Below, piece after piece: positions 43,847-52,084 of a DNA stretch of 54,885 bases. The notes beneath the pieces are model-generated. The model was not told the DNA's origin and did no database searches. It saw only the letters and a program-made list of their open reading frames with translations. Every line of letters starts with the position of its first letter. The first letter of the stretch is position 1. The stretch is from Micromonospora zingiberis (GTDB lineage: Bacteria > Actinomycetota > Actinomycetes > Mycobacteriales > Micromonosporaceae): NCBI RefSeq assembly GCF_004331455.1, contig NZ_SJJR01000029.1, positions 1-54,885 on the forward strand. The letters run 5' to 3'. The position numbers and the translations under genes were made by a program.

Positions 43847-44788
43847 TCACTGGGGCAGTCTAGGCACCAGCGAAGCGGCGTTGTCGCCCACGCCGTACTG
43901 GCCGGCCTTGCGCTCGGTGAGCTGCTGCACCAGGGCCAGCGTGGTGACCAGCTGACCCTGCACCGTGTTGGCGTTGTCGATGGTCGAGATGGTCTGCGCC
44001 AGCACGGCATCGCCACGGACGAAGGCCACCAGGTTCCCACCGGCCGAGCCGTTGCCGGCCACCACGATCCCGCCGGTACGGTCGAACTGCTCGGCGATCT
44101 TGACCAGGGACTCGTCCTTCTTGGCGGAGTCCTTGTCCACGTACGGCTGTCCGCTGACCAGCACCACCGCCTCCGCCGCCGCGGTGACCCGGTCGGCGGC
44201 GGTCAGATAGTTGGCGTTGCTGTACGCGGCCAGCACGGCCCGCCGGTCGGCCTCGGTGACCGGCTCGGACCCGGCCGGCCGGTCCAGCAACACGGTGGCC
44301 AACAGAGCGCTGGAGGTCTCCACACCGTGGCCGTTGCCGGGCAGGCCGGACGTGGGTGCGCCGGTCGGCCGGGCGGCGGTGACCGCCAACTCCAGCAGGT
44401 TGTTGTTGTTCTCCGGATTGATGAACTTGTCCTGCAGGTCGATCCGCCCGGTGATGTCGGCGCCCGCCAGCTGCAGCATCTTGATCACACCCTCGGTGTG
44501 GTCACGACCGGTCGGCAGGCTCAACACCACCACCCGCTTGCCGCTCAGCTTGCCCGGCAGGATCACCTGGGCCATCTCGGCGGCGTACTCCTCCTCCAGT
44601 TCCAGCTCCCGCTGCATGTTCTGGACCGCCTGACGCATCTGCTGGTTGTCCTTGCGCAGCGAGTTGACGGTTTCCTTGAGCGAGTCCGCGACCGGGCCGT
44701 TGAGGGCGGCTGTGCCGACGACCAGGCCGATCGCCAAGGCGAGAAAGACCGCGGTCAGGGACACCACGTGGTACCGGAAGTTGATCAC
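43847..44788 (-). CDS. MctB-like copper transporter family protein (SteB-type)
   Basis: A 313-residue protein. One N-terminal helix (YHVVSLTAVFLALAIGLVVG, about 6-25), then a coiled coil (about 35-70) and an extracellular domain. Annotated in families as copper transporter MctB, but beside steA it matches SteB, which in corynebacteria partners SteA in cell separation. GTG start 27 bp after steA. Confidence 0.88.
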   Translation of the reverse strand: MINFRYHVVSLTAVFLALAIGLVVGTAALNGPVADSLKETVNSLRKDNQQMRQAVQNMQRELELEEEYAAEMAQVILPGKLSGKRVVVLSLPTGRDHTEGVIKMLQLAGADITGRIDLQDKFINPENNNNLLELAVTAARPTGAPTSGLPGNGHGVETSSALLATVLLDRPAGSEPVTEADRRAVLAAYSNANYLTAADRVTAAAEAVVLVSGQPYVDKDSAKKDESLVKIAEQFDRTGGIVVAGNGSAGGNLVAFVRGDAVLAQTISTIDNANTVQGQLVTTLALVQQLTERKAGQYGVGDNAASLVPRLPQ

Positions 44789-44815
44789 GCTTGCAGCCTC
44801 TTGATCGGTCGGGAG

Positions 44816-45994
44816 CTAGAAGAGCTGGCCGAGCTGGAACACGAAATTGTCCCACCACTCGGAGACCACACCCAGGTACGCCTTGCCGACGGTGGACACG
44901 GCCACCGCCGAGGCCATGGCCGCGACCGCCGAGAGCACCAGCAGCAACAGGGACGAACCGGAGATGCCCTGCCGGTAGAGGCGACTGACCCCCTTGGCGT
45001 CGACCAGCTTGCCGCCGACCTTGAGCCGGGTGAGGAACGTCGAGGCCATCCCGCCACGACCCTTGTCGAGGAACTCCACGAGGGTGGCGTGGGTGCCCAC
45101 CGCCACGATCAGCGAGGCGCCCTTCTCGTCGGCCAACAGCATCGCGAGGTCCTCGCTGGTGGCGGCGGCGGGAAAGGTCACCGCCGGCACACCCAGACCG
45201 TTGACCCGCGGCAACCCCGGCGCGCGACCGTCCGGATACGCGTGCACGATCACCTCGGCGCCGCAGCGCAGCACGTCGTCGGTGACCGAGTCCATGTCGC
45301 CGATGATCATATCCGGGGTGTAGCCCGCCTCGACCAACGCGTCGGCGCCCCCGTCGACGCCGATCAGCACCGGCTTGAACTCCCGGATGTACGGACGCAG
45401 CACATCCAGGTCGGCCTTGTAGTCGTAGCCCCGAACCACGATCAGGCAGTGCCGGCCCTGAATCTCGGTGGTGATGTCCGGCACACCCACCCCGTCGAGC
45501 AGCAGGTCGCGCTCCTGCTTGAGGTAGTCCATCGTGTTGGCGGCGAACGCCTCCAACTGCACCGACAGGCCCTCCCGGGCATCTGTCATCGCCTTGGCCA
45601 CGCTCTCGGCGTCCTGCAGGCTGCCGTGCGACACCGGATCGTCACCCACGTAGACCGTGTTGCCCTCGATCCGCACCGTGTCGCCCTCACGGATCCGCTC
45701 GAAGATCCCCTCACCGAGGTCGTCCAGCAGCGGAATGCCAGCGGAGATCAACACCTCCGGCCCGAGGTTCGGATAGCGGCCGGACACCGACGGCTTGGCG
45801 TTGAGCACCGCACCGACCCCGACCGCCACCAGCGAATCGGCGGCAACCCGGTCCAGATCGACGTGGTCGATCACCGCGATGTCGCCGGGGCGGAGCCGAC
45901 CGACCAGCCGTTTCGTCCGGCGATCAAGGCGCGCGGTGCCGAGAATTCGTCCCGGTTCCGCGTTCCGGGCCCGGCGCAACGTGGGTAGACGCAT
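44816..45994 (-). CDS. steA: SteA-like putative cytokinetic ring protein
   Basis: A 392-residue protein with a thiamine-pyrophosphokinase-like central domain (GVDGGADALVEAGYTPDMII and GDMDSV) and one C-terminal helix (about 345-370). SteA acts with SteB at the division site to control peptidoglycan splitting. ATG 45994 has AGGA 8 nt upstream and is preferred over ATG 46003. Confidence 0.9.
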   Translation of the reverse strand: MRLPTLRRARNAEPGRILGTARLDRRTKRLVGRLRPGDIAVIDHVDLDRVAADSLVAVGVGAVLNAKPSVSGRYPNLGPEVLISAGIPLLDDLGEGIFERIREGDTVRIEGNTVYVGDDPVSHGSLQDAESVAKAMTDAREGLSVQLEAFAANTMDYLKQERDLLLDGVGVPDITTEIQGRHCLIVVRGYDYKADLDVLRPYIREFKPVLIGVDGGADALVEAGYTPDMIIGDMDSVTDDVLRCGAEVIVHAYPDGRAPGLPRVNGLGVPAVTFPAAATSEDLAMLLADEKGASLIVAVGTHATLVEFLDKGRGGMASTFLTRLKVGGKLVDAKGVSRLYRQGISGSSLLLLVLSAVAAMASAVAVSTVGKAYLGVVSEWWDNFVFQLGQLF

Positions 45995-46112
45995 CGTGAC
46001 CATCCTGGCATGTGAGGCAGGCGAATCCGTCGCGACATGCCTGAGCAGGGCCGCCTACCCAGGGAAGCACATCCGGGCGAAGGCTGGTGTGCCTCCGCTC
46101 ACAATCACGGGC

Positions 46113-47870
46113 CTACGACCGTCGTTCCCTGGCCGCCACGGCCAACAACTCCTCCGCGTGAGCGATACCCAGATCGGAATCCGGCAAACCCGCCAGCATC
46201 CGGGCCAGTTCCCGCGCCCGCTCGGTGTCCTCCACCACCCGAACCCCGCTGGTGGTCACCGCGCCGCCGGTGTCCTTGGCCACCACCAGATGCCGGTCGG
46301 CGAACGCGGCCACCTGCGGCAGATGGGTCACCACCAACACCTGGTGACTACGCGCCAGGCGAGCCAGCCGCCGACCGATCTCCACCGCCGCCTGACCACC
46401 CACCCCCGCGTCCACCTCGTCGAAGACCAACGTGGGCGGGCCACCGGAGCCGGCGAACACCACCTCGATGGCGAGCATCACCCGCGACAGTTCACCGCCG
46501 GAGGCACCCCGCTGCAACGGCAACGACGGCGCACCCGGATGCGCCAGCAGCCGCAACTCGACCTCGTCGCCGCCGTCCGGCCCGACACCGACCTCCACCC
46601 CGTTGACCGGCAACGTGGGTTCGGCCCGACCCGCCGGCCGGGGCAGCACCGCCACCTCGACCCGGGCGTGCGGCATGGCCAGCCCGGCCAACTCGACCGT
46701 CACCTGCTCGGCGAACCGCACCGCCGCCTCCTGCCGGGACGCCGACAACCGCCCGGCCAACTCGGCCACCTCACCGGCGAGCCGGGACGCCTCCCGGTCC
46801 AACTCGTCGAGCAACTCGTCCGAGGTGTCCAGATCGGACAGCCGGGTACGGGCCCGCTCGGCCCAGGCGATCACACCGTCGACGTCGTCGGCGTACTTGC
46901 GGGTCAGCGCCCGCAACGCCGCCCGCCGCTCGTAGACGGCCTGCAACCGGGCCGGATCGGCATCCAACCCCGCGAGGTACGTCGACAGTTCCACCGAGAC
47001 GTCGGCCACCAGGGTCGCCGCCTCCTCCAGCCGGGCCGCCAACTCGCCGAGAACGGGATCCGTGCCGGACTGCGCCTCCAACGTCCGCCGCGCGGTGCCC
47101 AGCAACGTCGAGGCGTCCGGCGTGTCGTCGGTGGCCTCCAGGCCACCCGCCACACACTGGTGGGCCACCTGCGCCGCGGTACGCAACCCTTCGGCATGCT
47201 CCAGCCGCTGCGCCTCGATCTTCAGCTCGTCGTCCTCACCCGGCTGCGGATCGACCCGGGTGATCTCGTCGAGGCCCAACCGCAGCAGATCCGACTCCTG
47301 ATGGCGTTCCCGCGCGTTGCGCCGCCGGTCCGCCAGGTCGTCGACCACCCGCCGCCACTGCGCGTACGCCTCCCGGCTCGCGTCCAGCAGCTTCTCGTGT
47401 TCCGGCCCGGCGAACCGGTCCAACGCGGCACGCTGCTCGGCCGGCCGCAGCAGCCGCAGCTGGTCGGACTGGCCATGCACGGCCACCACCTGCTCGCCCA
47501 CCTCGCCGAGCATCGACACCGGCATCGCGCGACCACCCACATGGGCCCGGGACCGACCCTCCACGGTGACCGTACGGCTCAACAGCACACAGCCGTCCTC
47601 GTCGGGATCACCGCCGGCGTCGATGATCCGGGCGTGCACCGTCTCGGCGGCCCGCCCGGACAGCCGCAGCCGTCCCTCGACGACCGCACGACCCGGTTCG
47701 GCACGCACCCGCCCGGCGTCGGCACGGCCGCCGAAGAGCAGGCCGAGACCGGTCACCACCATCGTCTTGCCGGCACCGGTCTCGCCGGTGATGACGTTCA
47801 TCCCACCGGTCAACGGCAGTGTGGTGTCCTCGATGACGCCCAGTCCGGTGATGCGCAGCTCCTCCAGCAC
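46113..47870 (-). CDS. recN: DNA repair ATPase RecN
   Basis: A 585-residue SMC-like protein. Starts MLEELRITGLGVIEDTTLPL; Walker A GETGAGKT, a long coiled coil and the C-terminal signature LSRVMLAIEVV, VFDEVDAGVGG and HLPQVAA. It acts in double-strand break repair. GTG 47870 was chosen by homology; no good ribosome binding site is seen. Confidence 0.95.
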   Translation of the reverse strand: MLEELRITGLGVIEDTTLPLTGGMNVITGETGAGKTMVVTGLGLLFGGRADAGRVRAEPGRAVVEGRLRLSGRAAETVHARIIDAGGDPDEDGCVLLSRTVTVEGRSRAHVGGRAMPVSMLGEVGEQVVAVHGQSDQLRLLRPAEQRAALDRFAGPEHEKLLDASREAYAQWRRVVDDLADRRRNARERHQESDLLRLGLDEITRVDPQPGEDDELKIEAQRLEHAEGLRTAAQVAHQCVAGGLEATDDTPDASTLLGTARRTLEAQSGTDPVLGELAARLEEAATLVADVSVELSTYLAGLDADPARLQAVYERRAALRALTRKYADDVDGVIAWAERARTRLSDLDTSDELLDELDREASRLAGEVAELAGRLSASRQEAAVRFAEQVTVELAGLAMPHARVEVAVLPRPAGRAEPTLPVNGVEVGVGPDGGDEVELRLLAHPGAPSLPLQRGASGGELSRVMLAIEVVFAGSGGPPTLVFDEVDAGVGGQAAVEIGRRLARLARSHQVLVVTHLPQVAAFADRHLVVAKDTGGAVTTSGVRVVEDTERARELARMLAGLPDSDLGIAHAEELLAVAARERRS

Positions 47871-47927
47871 AGCAACCGACAGTAGACGCGAGGCCCGACA
47901 CTTGACCAGCCGGCACGGCGCCACGAC

Positions 47928-48812
47928 TCAACGACGGTTGCCCCGCCACCCCTGCACCGGCAGGTCGAACTTGGCCACCAGACGGTCGGTGAACGGCCGG
48001 TCCCGCAGCCGCACGATCCGCACCGGAAGGGCACCCCGCCGCACGGTGACCCGCGCACCCGGCGGCACGTCGTAGACCCGCCGCCCGTCGCAGCAGAGCA
48101 CCGCGAGAGTGGTGTACGGATCAACGGTGATCGAGATGGTCGAGGTGGGTGCGGTCACCAGCGGCCGGCTGAACAGCGCGTGCGCGCTGATCGGCACCAA
48201 CAGCAACGCCTCCACCTCCGGCCAGACCACCGGCCCACCCCCGGAGAAGGCGTACGCGGTGGAGCCGGTCGGGGTGGCGCAGACCACCCCGTCGCAGCCA
48301 TAGCGGGACAGCGGCCGCCCGTCGACGTCGACGAGCAGCTCCAGCATCTGGGCCCGCTCCCCCTTCTCGACGCTGATCTCGTTGAGCGCCCACGACTCGA
48401 TCGTCGGCCCACCGTCGAACTCCGCGGTGACATCCAGGGTGAGCCGCTCGTCGACGCTGTAGTTCCGGCCCACCACGTCCCGTACCGCGACGTCCAGATC
48501 ACCGATCTCCGCCTCGGCGAGGAAGCCGACCTTGCCGAGATTGATGCCGAGCAGCGGCACCTTCGCCGGCCGGGCCAGCTCCGCGGCGCGCAGGAACGTG
48601 CCGTCCCCACCCAGTGCGAAGACGATCTCGGCACCCTCGGCCGCCTCCGGTCCGGTCACCGGCACCACGCCCGGCAGGTCGAGGTCCTCGGCCTCCTCGG
48701 CCACCACCCGCACCTCGAAACCGGCCGCGATCAGATCCGCGGCGACCGTACGCGCATGCTCGGTGCTGCGCCGACGGCCGGTGTGCGTCACCAGCAGAGC
48801 GGTGCGGGTCAC
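47928..48812 (-). CDS. nadK: NAD kinase
   Basis: A 294-residue protein. GGDGTFLRAAE (about 69-79), GINLGKVGFLAE, a NEISVEKG strand and the CDGVVCATPTGSTAYAFSGG motif identify NAD kinase, which makes NADP. It sits in the classic tlyA-nadK-recN order. GTG start. Confidence 0.97.
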   Translation of the reverse strand: MTRTALLVTHTGRRRSTEHARTVAADLIAAGFEVRVVAEEAEDLDLPGVVPVTGPEAAEGAEIVFALGGDGTFLRAAELARPAKVPLLGINLGKVGFLAEAEIGDLDVAVRDVVGRNYSVDERLTLDVTAEFDGGPTIESWALNEISVEKGERAQMLELLVDVDGRPLSRYGCDGVVCATPTGSTAYAFSGGGPVVWPEVEALLLVPISAHALFSRPLVTAPTSTISITVDPYTTLAVLCCDGRRVYDVPPGARVTVRRGALPVRIVRLRDRPFTDRLVAKFDLPVQGWRGNRR

Positions 48813-48873
48813 CGCGACGTCCGCCCGGTCCGGGCCCGTGCCGACACTCCGATAGTCAGCTTGCCGTGCTCGC

Positions 48874-49734
48874 TCACCCGGCCACCTCCTGCGTCACCTC
48901 GTCCGACACGTCACCAGAACCGGTCGATCCCTGCGGTCCGGCCGCCACCACGGCCCGCACCCGTTGCGGATCGGCCGGCGGCGCACCCCGGCGTAACCAT
49001 ACGAAGAACTCGACGTTGCCGCTCGGCCCCGGCAGTGGACTGGCCGCGAGGTCCACCAGACCCAACTCTTGCGTCGTCGCTGCCGCCGCGACGTCGAGCA
49101 CGGCCTCGGCCCGAAGCGCCGGATCCCGTACCACCCCGCCCGCACCGACCCGCTCCTTGCCCACCTCGAACTGCGGCTTGACCATCAGCACCAGGTCGCC
49201 GTCCGCACTGGTGCAGCCCGCCAGCGCCGGCAGCACCAGCCGCAGCGAGATGAACGACAGGTCCGCGACAGTCAGCTGGACCGGACCACCGATCGCCTCG
49301 GTGGTCAACGTCCGCACATTGGTGCGCTCGAAGACCCGGACCCGCTCGTCGTTCCGCAGCGACCAGGCGAGCTGCCCATAGCCCACGTCGACCGCGACCA
49401 CCTCAGCCGCACCGGCACGCAACAGCACGTCGGTGAAGCCTCCGGTGGACGCGCCGGCGTCCAGGCAACGACGGCCGTCCACGGTCAACCCACCGGGGCC
49501 GAACGCGGTGAGCGCCCCGGCCAGTTTGTGTCCGCCCCGGGAGACGTACTCGGAGGTGGGATCGTCACCGACCACCAGCAGCGGATCGGCCGGGTCGACC
49601 ATCGCCGCCGCCTTGCGGGCCGGCACCCCCCGCAACTGGACCCGACCCGCCTCCACCAGGGCGGCCGCCTGCTCCCGAGAACGGGCCAGGCCACGGCGGA
49701 CGAGTTCGGCGTCCAACCGGTTTCGACGTGCCAT
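48874..49734 (-). CDS. tlyA: TlyA-family rRNA 2'-O-methyltransferase
   Basis: A 286-residue protein. An S4 domain (about 4-60) and a methyltransferase domain with LDAGASTGGFTDVLL (about 92-106), DVGYGQLAW and a KPQFEVGKE motif. TlyA methylates 16S and 23S rRNA cytidines and gives sensitivity to capreomycin in mycobacteria. The C-terminal tail is acidic. Confidence 0.95.
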   Translation of the reverse strand: MARRNRLDAELVRRGLARSREQAAALVEAGRVQLRGVPARKAAAMVDPADPLLVVGDDPTSEYVSRGGHKLAGALTAFGPGGLTVDGRRCLDAGASTGGFTDVLLRAGAAEVVAVDVGYGQLAWSLRNDERVRVFERTNVRTLTTEAIGGPVQLTVADLSFISLRLVLPALAGCTSADGDLVLMVKPQFEVGKERVGAGGVVRDPALRAEAVLDVAAAATTQELGLVDLAASPLPGPSGNVEFFVWLRRGAPPADPQRVRAVVAAGPQGSTGSGDVSDEVTQEVAG

Positions 49735-49749
49735 GGACGGAGGGCCTCC

Positions 49750-49965
49750 TCAGGCCTGATCGATGGTGGCCAGCGTTTCCCGCAACGTCTGGTACGCGGC
49801 CTCGTACTGCGCGATCTGATCGGCCGGGGCCAGGACCGCGGCGTTGGCCATCGCCTGCACGGCGGCCTGGACCGCCGGATGCCCGGCGTCCTCGGTCTCC
49901 TCGCCCGACCAGCGGCGCGGCGGCGGACCTGGGCGCGGACCCGGCAGCGCCCCGGGCGCACTCAT
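49750..49965 (-). CDS. Small hypothetical protein
   Basis: A 71-residue protein: a Pro-rich first 25 residues, then an amphipathic helical half (AAVQAMANAAVLAPADQIAQ). The ATG overlaps the upstream stop by 4 nt, and tlyA follows 15 bp later, so it is likely translated with both. The function is not known. Confidence 0.65.
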   Translation of the reverse strand: MSAPGALPGPRPGPPPRRWSGEETEDAGHPAVQAAVQAMANAAVLAPADQIAQYEAAYQTLRETLATIDQA

Positions 49966-50600
49966 GCCGCACCGTCCGCGCCCGGTGTCGCCTCCGTGGG
50001 TCGGGTCGGGGCAGCGCCACCGCCGCCGTCGGTCCGCTTCGCCACGGCCTTCTTGGCGACAACCTTCTTCGCCACGGCCTTCTTCGCCGTCTTCTTGGCG
50101 ACCGCCGTCGCGGGCGTGGCCTCGGCAGTCGCGCCCCCGCCGGCCACCGCCTTCTTGGCCACCGCCTTCTTGGCGACAGCCTTCTTGACCAGGGCCGTGC
50201 TCGGCGGGGCCGCCGCAGCGGTCGGGGGCGTGCCCACCGACCCCCCACCGCCGGCCGTAGCCGGCGCCGACGACCCGTCGCCGGACGCAGTCGCCGGACC
50301 CGCAGCCGTACGCAGTCGACGCTCCAGTTCGCGCACCCGGCGCTCCAACTCGGCCACCTCGTCGGCGCTGGCGAGCCCCACCGCGCCGAGCGCCCGCTCG
50401 ACCTCGAAGCGCACCAGCTTCGTCAGCGCCTCCCGATTGGCCGCGCCGGTCGACCGCAGTTCGTCGGCGAGCGCCTGGAGCTGGGCGGCGGTCGCACCGG
50501 TCGAGCCCATCACCCGACGCACCGCGTCCTGCGCCTTCTTTCGGGGCGCCTCCGTCAGGCCCATGGCCAGTTCGAGGTAGGCGCGCCACGCGTCCTGCAT
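49962..50600 (-). CDS. Phasin-like coiled-coil protein with an Ala/Lys repeat tail
   Basis: A 212-residue protein. Residues 1-95 are helical and coiled (QDAWRAYLELAMGLTEAPRK at the start, ELERRVRELERRLR at about 83-96), similar to polyhydroxyalkanoate granule proteins. The rest is disordered with repeated VAKKAVAKK units, like histone H1-type tails that bind DNA. It could be a granule or a nucleoid protein. Confidence 0.75.
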   Translation of the reverse strand: MQDAWRAYLELAMGLTEAPRKKAQDAVRRVMGSTGATAAQLQALADELRSTGAANREALTKLVRFEVERALGAVGLASADEVAELERRVRELERRLRTAAGPATASGDGSSAPATAGGGGSVGTPPTAAAAPPSTALVKKAVAKKAVAKKAVAGGGATAEATPATAVAKKTAKKAVAKKVVAKKAVAKRTDGGGGAAPTRPTEATPGADGAA

Positions 50601-50707
50601 GCCTGATTCCTTTCACCCGGCGGGTCTGCAGGTGTCACGCTACCGGGCCGCCGGGACCACCCTGTGCGGTACGGTGCCCGAGGATGACGTGGTGTGGCGA
50701 GGAGGCG

Positions 50708-51049
50708 ATGGTGGCCACGGTGGACGAGTGCCGGCAGGCGTTGCAGGATCTGGCCGACCGGTTGGAACACAACGCGGAGACCGTCCGTGATCGGGTCGAC
50801 CTGGACCGCACCCTGGCCTGCCGGATCACCGACCTGGAGACCGCCTTCCACGGCCGGATCGCCGATGGCCGGCTGGTCGACCTGGCCGACGGCGACGACC
50901 CGAAGGCCAAGATCGCCATGAGCACCACCAGCGACGACCTGGTCGCCCTGGTCCGCGGCGAGCTCGACGTCACCCGGGCAGTGGCCAACCGCCGAGTGTC
51001 GATCAAGGCGAACCCGTTCGATCTGATGAAGCTACGCAAGCTGCTCTGA
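50708..51049 (+). CDS. SCP2 sterol-binding-like domain protein
   Basis: A 113-residue protein. CRITDLETAFHGRIADGRLV and AMSTTSDDLVALVRGELD match small SCP2-type lipid-binding domain proteins. It is the only plus-strand gene in this part and diverges from the phasin-like gene. The start is uncertain among ATG 50684, ATG 50708 and GTG 50711, the last best placed after AGGAGG. Confidence 0.8.
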   Translation: MVATVDECRQALQDLADRLEHNAETVRDRVDLDRTLACRITDLETAFHGRIADGRLVDLADGDDPKAKIAMSTTSDDLVALVRGELDVTRAVANRRVSIKANPFDLMKLRKLL

Positions 51050-51064
51050 GCGCCCCAGCGTGGC

Positions 51065-52084
51065 TCAGGCGGCCAGACCGAGCGCCTCCAGCGCCTTCGC
51101 CGCCTCCGGCGACGCCGATCGGGGAGAGCCGACCGGCCGATGCCACCACCCCACCGCGCAGAGCGCCGCGAGGGCGTCCAGCGGGCGTCCCGCGCCGGCC
51201 AGTTCCCAGCCGTCGGCACCGGTGACCACGTGCCAGCCACCCACGTCCCCCGTGGTCGCCGGCACCCGCACCACCTCTGCCGGATCGAACAGCCCGGCCA
51301 GATTCCACGCGACGTACGTGGGACGCCGGTGCGACGGCGCGGCAAGCAGTTCCGGTACGTCGCTGACGCCGGTCAGGACCAGCAGACTGTCCAGGCCGGC
51401 CCGGTTGGCGCCCTCGATGTCGGTGTCCAGCCGGTCACCGACCACCAGGGTCCGGCCTTCGCCCGCACGACGTGCGGCGGTGGCGAACAACTCCGGCGCG
51501 GGTTTGCCCACCACCTCGTCCGGTTCCCGGCCGAGCGCCGTGGCCAGCGCGGCCACCAGCGCACCGTTGCCCGGCAGCGGTCCCCGCCCACTGGGCAGGG
51601 TCCGATCGGTGTTGGTGGCGATCCAGGCCGCACCCTGACGCACGGCCACCGCCGCTTCGGCCAGGTCGGCCCAGCCCACCTGCGGACCGTAGCCCTGGAT
51701 GACCGCCACCGGCGAATCCTCGGCCCGGGACACCGGCGTCAGCCCGACCGCACGCACCTCGGAGCGCAGCGCCTCCGCGCCGACCACCAGCACCGGCACC
51801 CCGGCGGGCAGCCGCTCACCGAGCAGTTGGGCGGCGGCAGCAGCGCTGGTCAGCACCTCCTCCGTCCGGGCCTGCACACCCATGCCGGTGAGCAGGTCCG
51901 CGACGTCGGCCGCGCGGCGCGAGGCGTTGTTCGTCGCGTACGCCACAGCCCGGCCCTCGCCGTGCAGTCGTGCGACGGCCTCGACCGCGCCGGGGATCGG
52001 CCGGTCGATCAGGTAGATGACCCCGTCCAGGTCGAACACGACCAGGGCGTAACCGTCGACCAGCCGTTCCCCGCTACCGGTCAT
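51065..52084 (-). CDS. HAD-superfamily subfamily IIA phosphatase
   Basis: A 339-residue protein. The nucleophile motif VVFDLDGVIYL (about 14-24), ATNNAS and VVGDRLDTDIEGANRAG define the NagD/PGP-type phosphatases, with a cap domain between. About 70 extra C-terminal residues form a small unrecognised domain. Substrate unknown. ATGA overlap with the RG-repeat gene; convergent with the SCP2 gene. Confidence 0.9.
   Translation of the reverse strand: MTGSGERLVDGYALVVFDLDGVIYLIDRPIPGAVEAVARLHGEGRAVAYATNNASRRAADVADLLTGMGVQARTEEVLTSAAAAAQLLGERLPAGVPVLVVGAEALRSEVRAVGLTPVSRAEDSPVAVIQGYGPQVGWADLAEAAVAVRQGAAWIATNTDRTLPSGRGPLPGNGALVAALATALGREPDEVVGKPAPELFATAARRAGEGRTLVVGDRLDTDIEGANRAGLDSLLVLTGVSDVPELLAAPSHRRPTYVAWNLAGLFDPAEVVRVPATTGDVGGWHVVTGADGWELAGAGRPLDALAALCAVGWWHRPVGSPRSASPEAAKALEALGLAA

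Noticed and set aside
42884..45988. A 1034-residue plus-strand open frame
   Set aside because: Antisense to mraY-like, mctB and steA genes with clear motifs; the product is low-complexity Ala/Arg/Thr, a high-GC artefact. Similar frames opposite pyrG, scpA, scpB and the phosphatase-like gene were dropped for the same reason.
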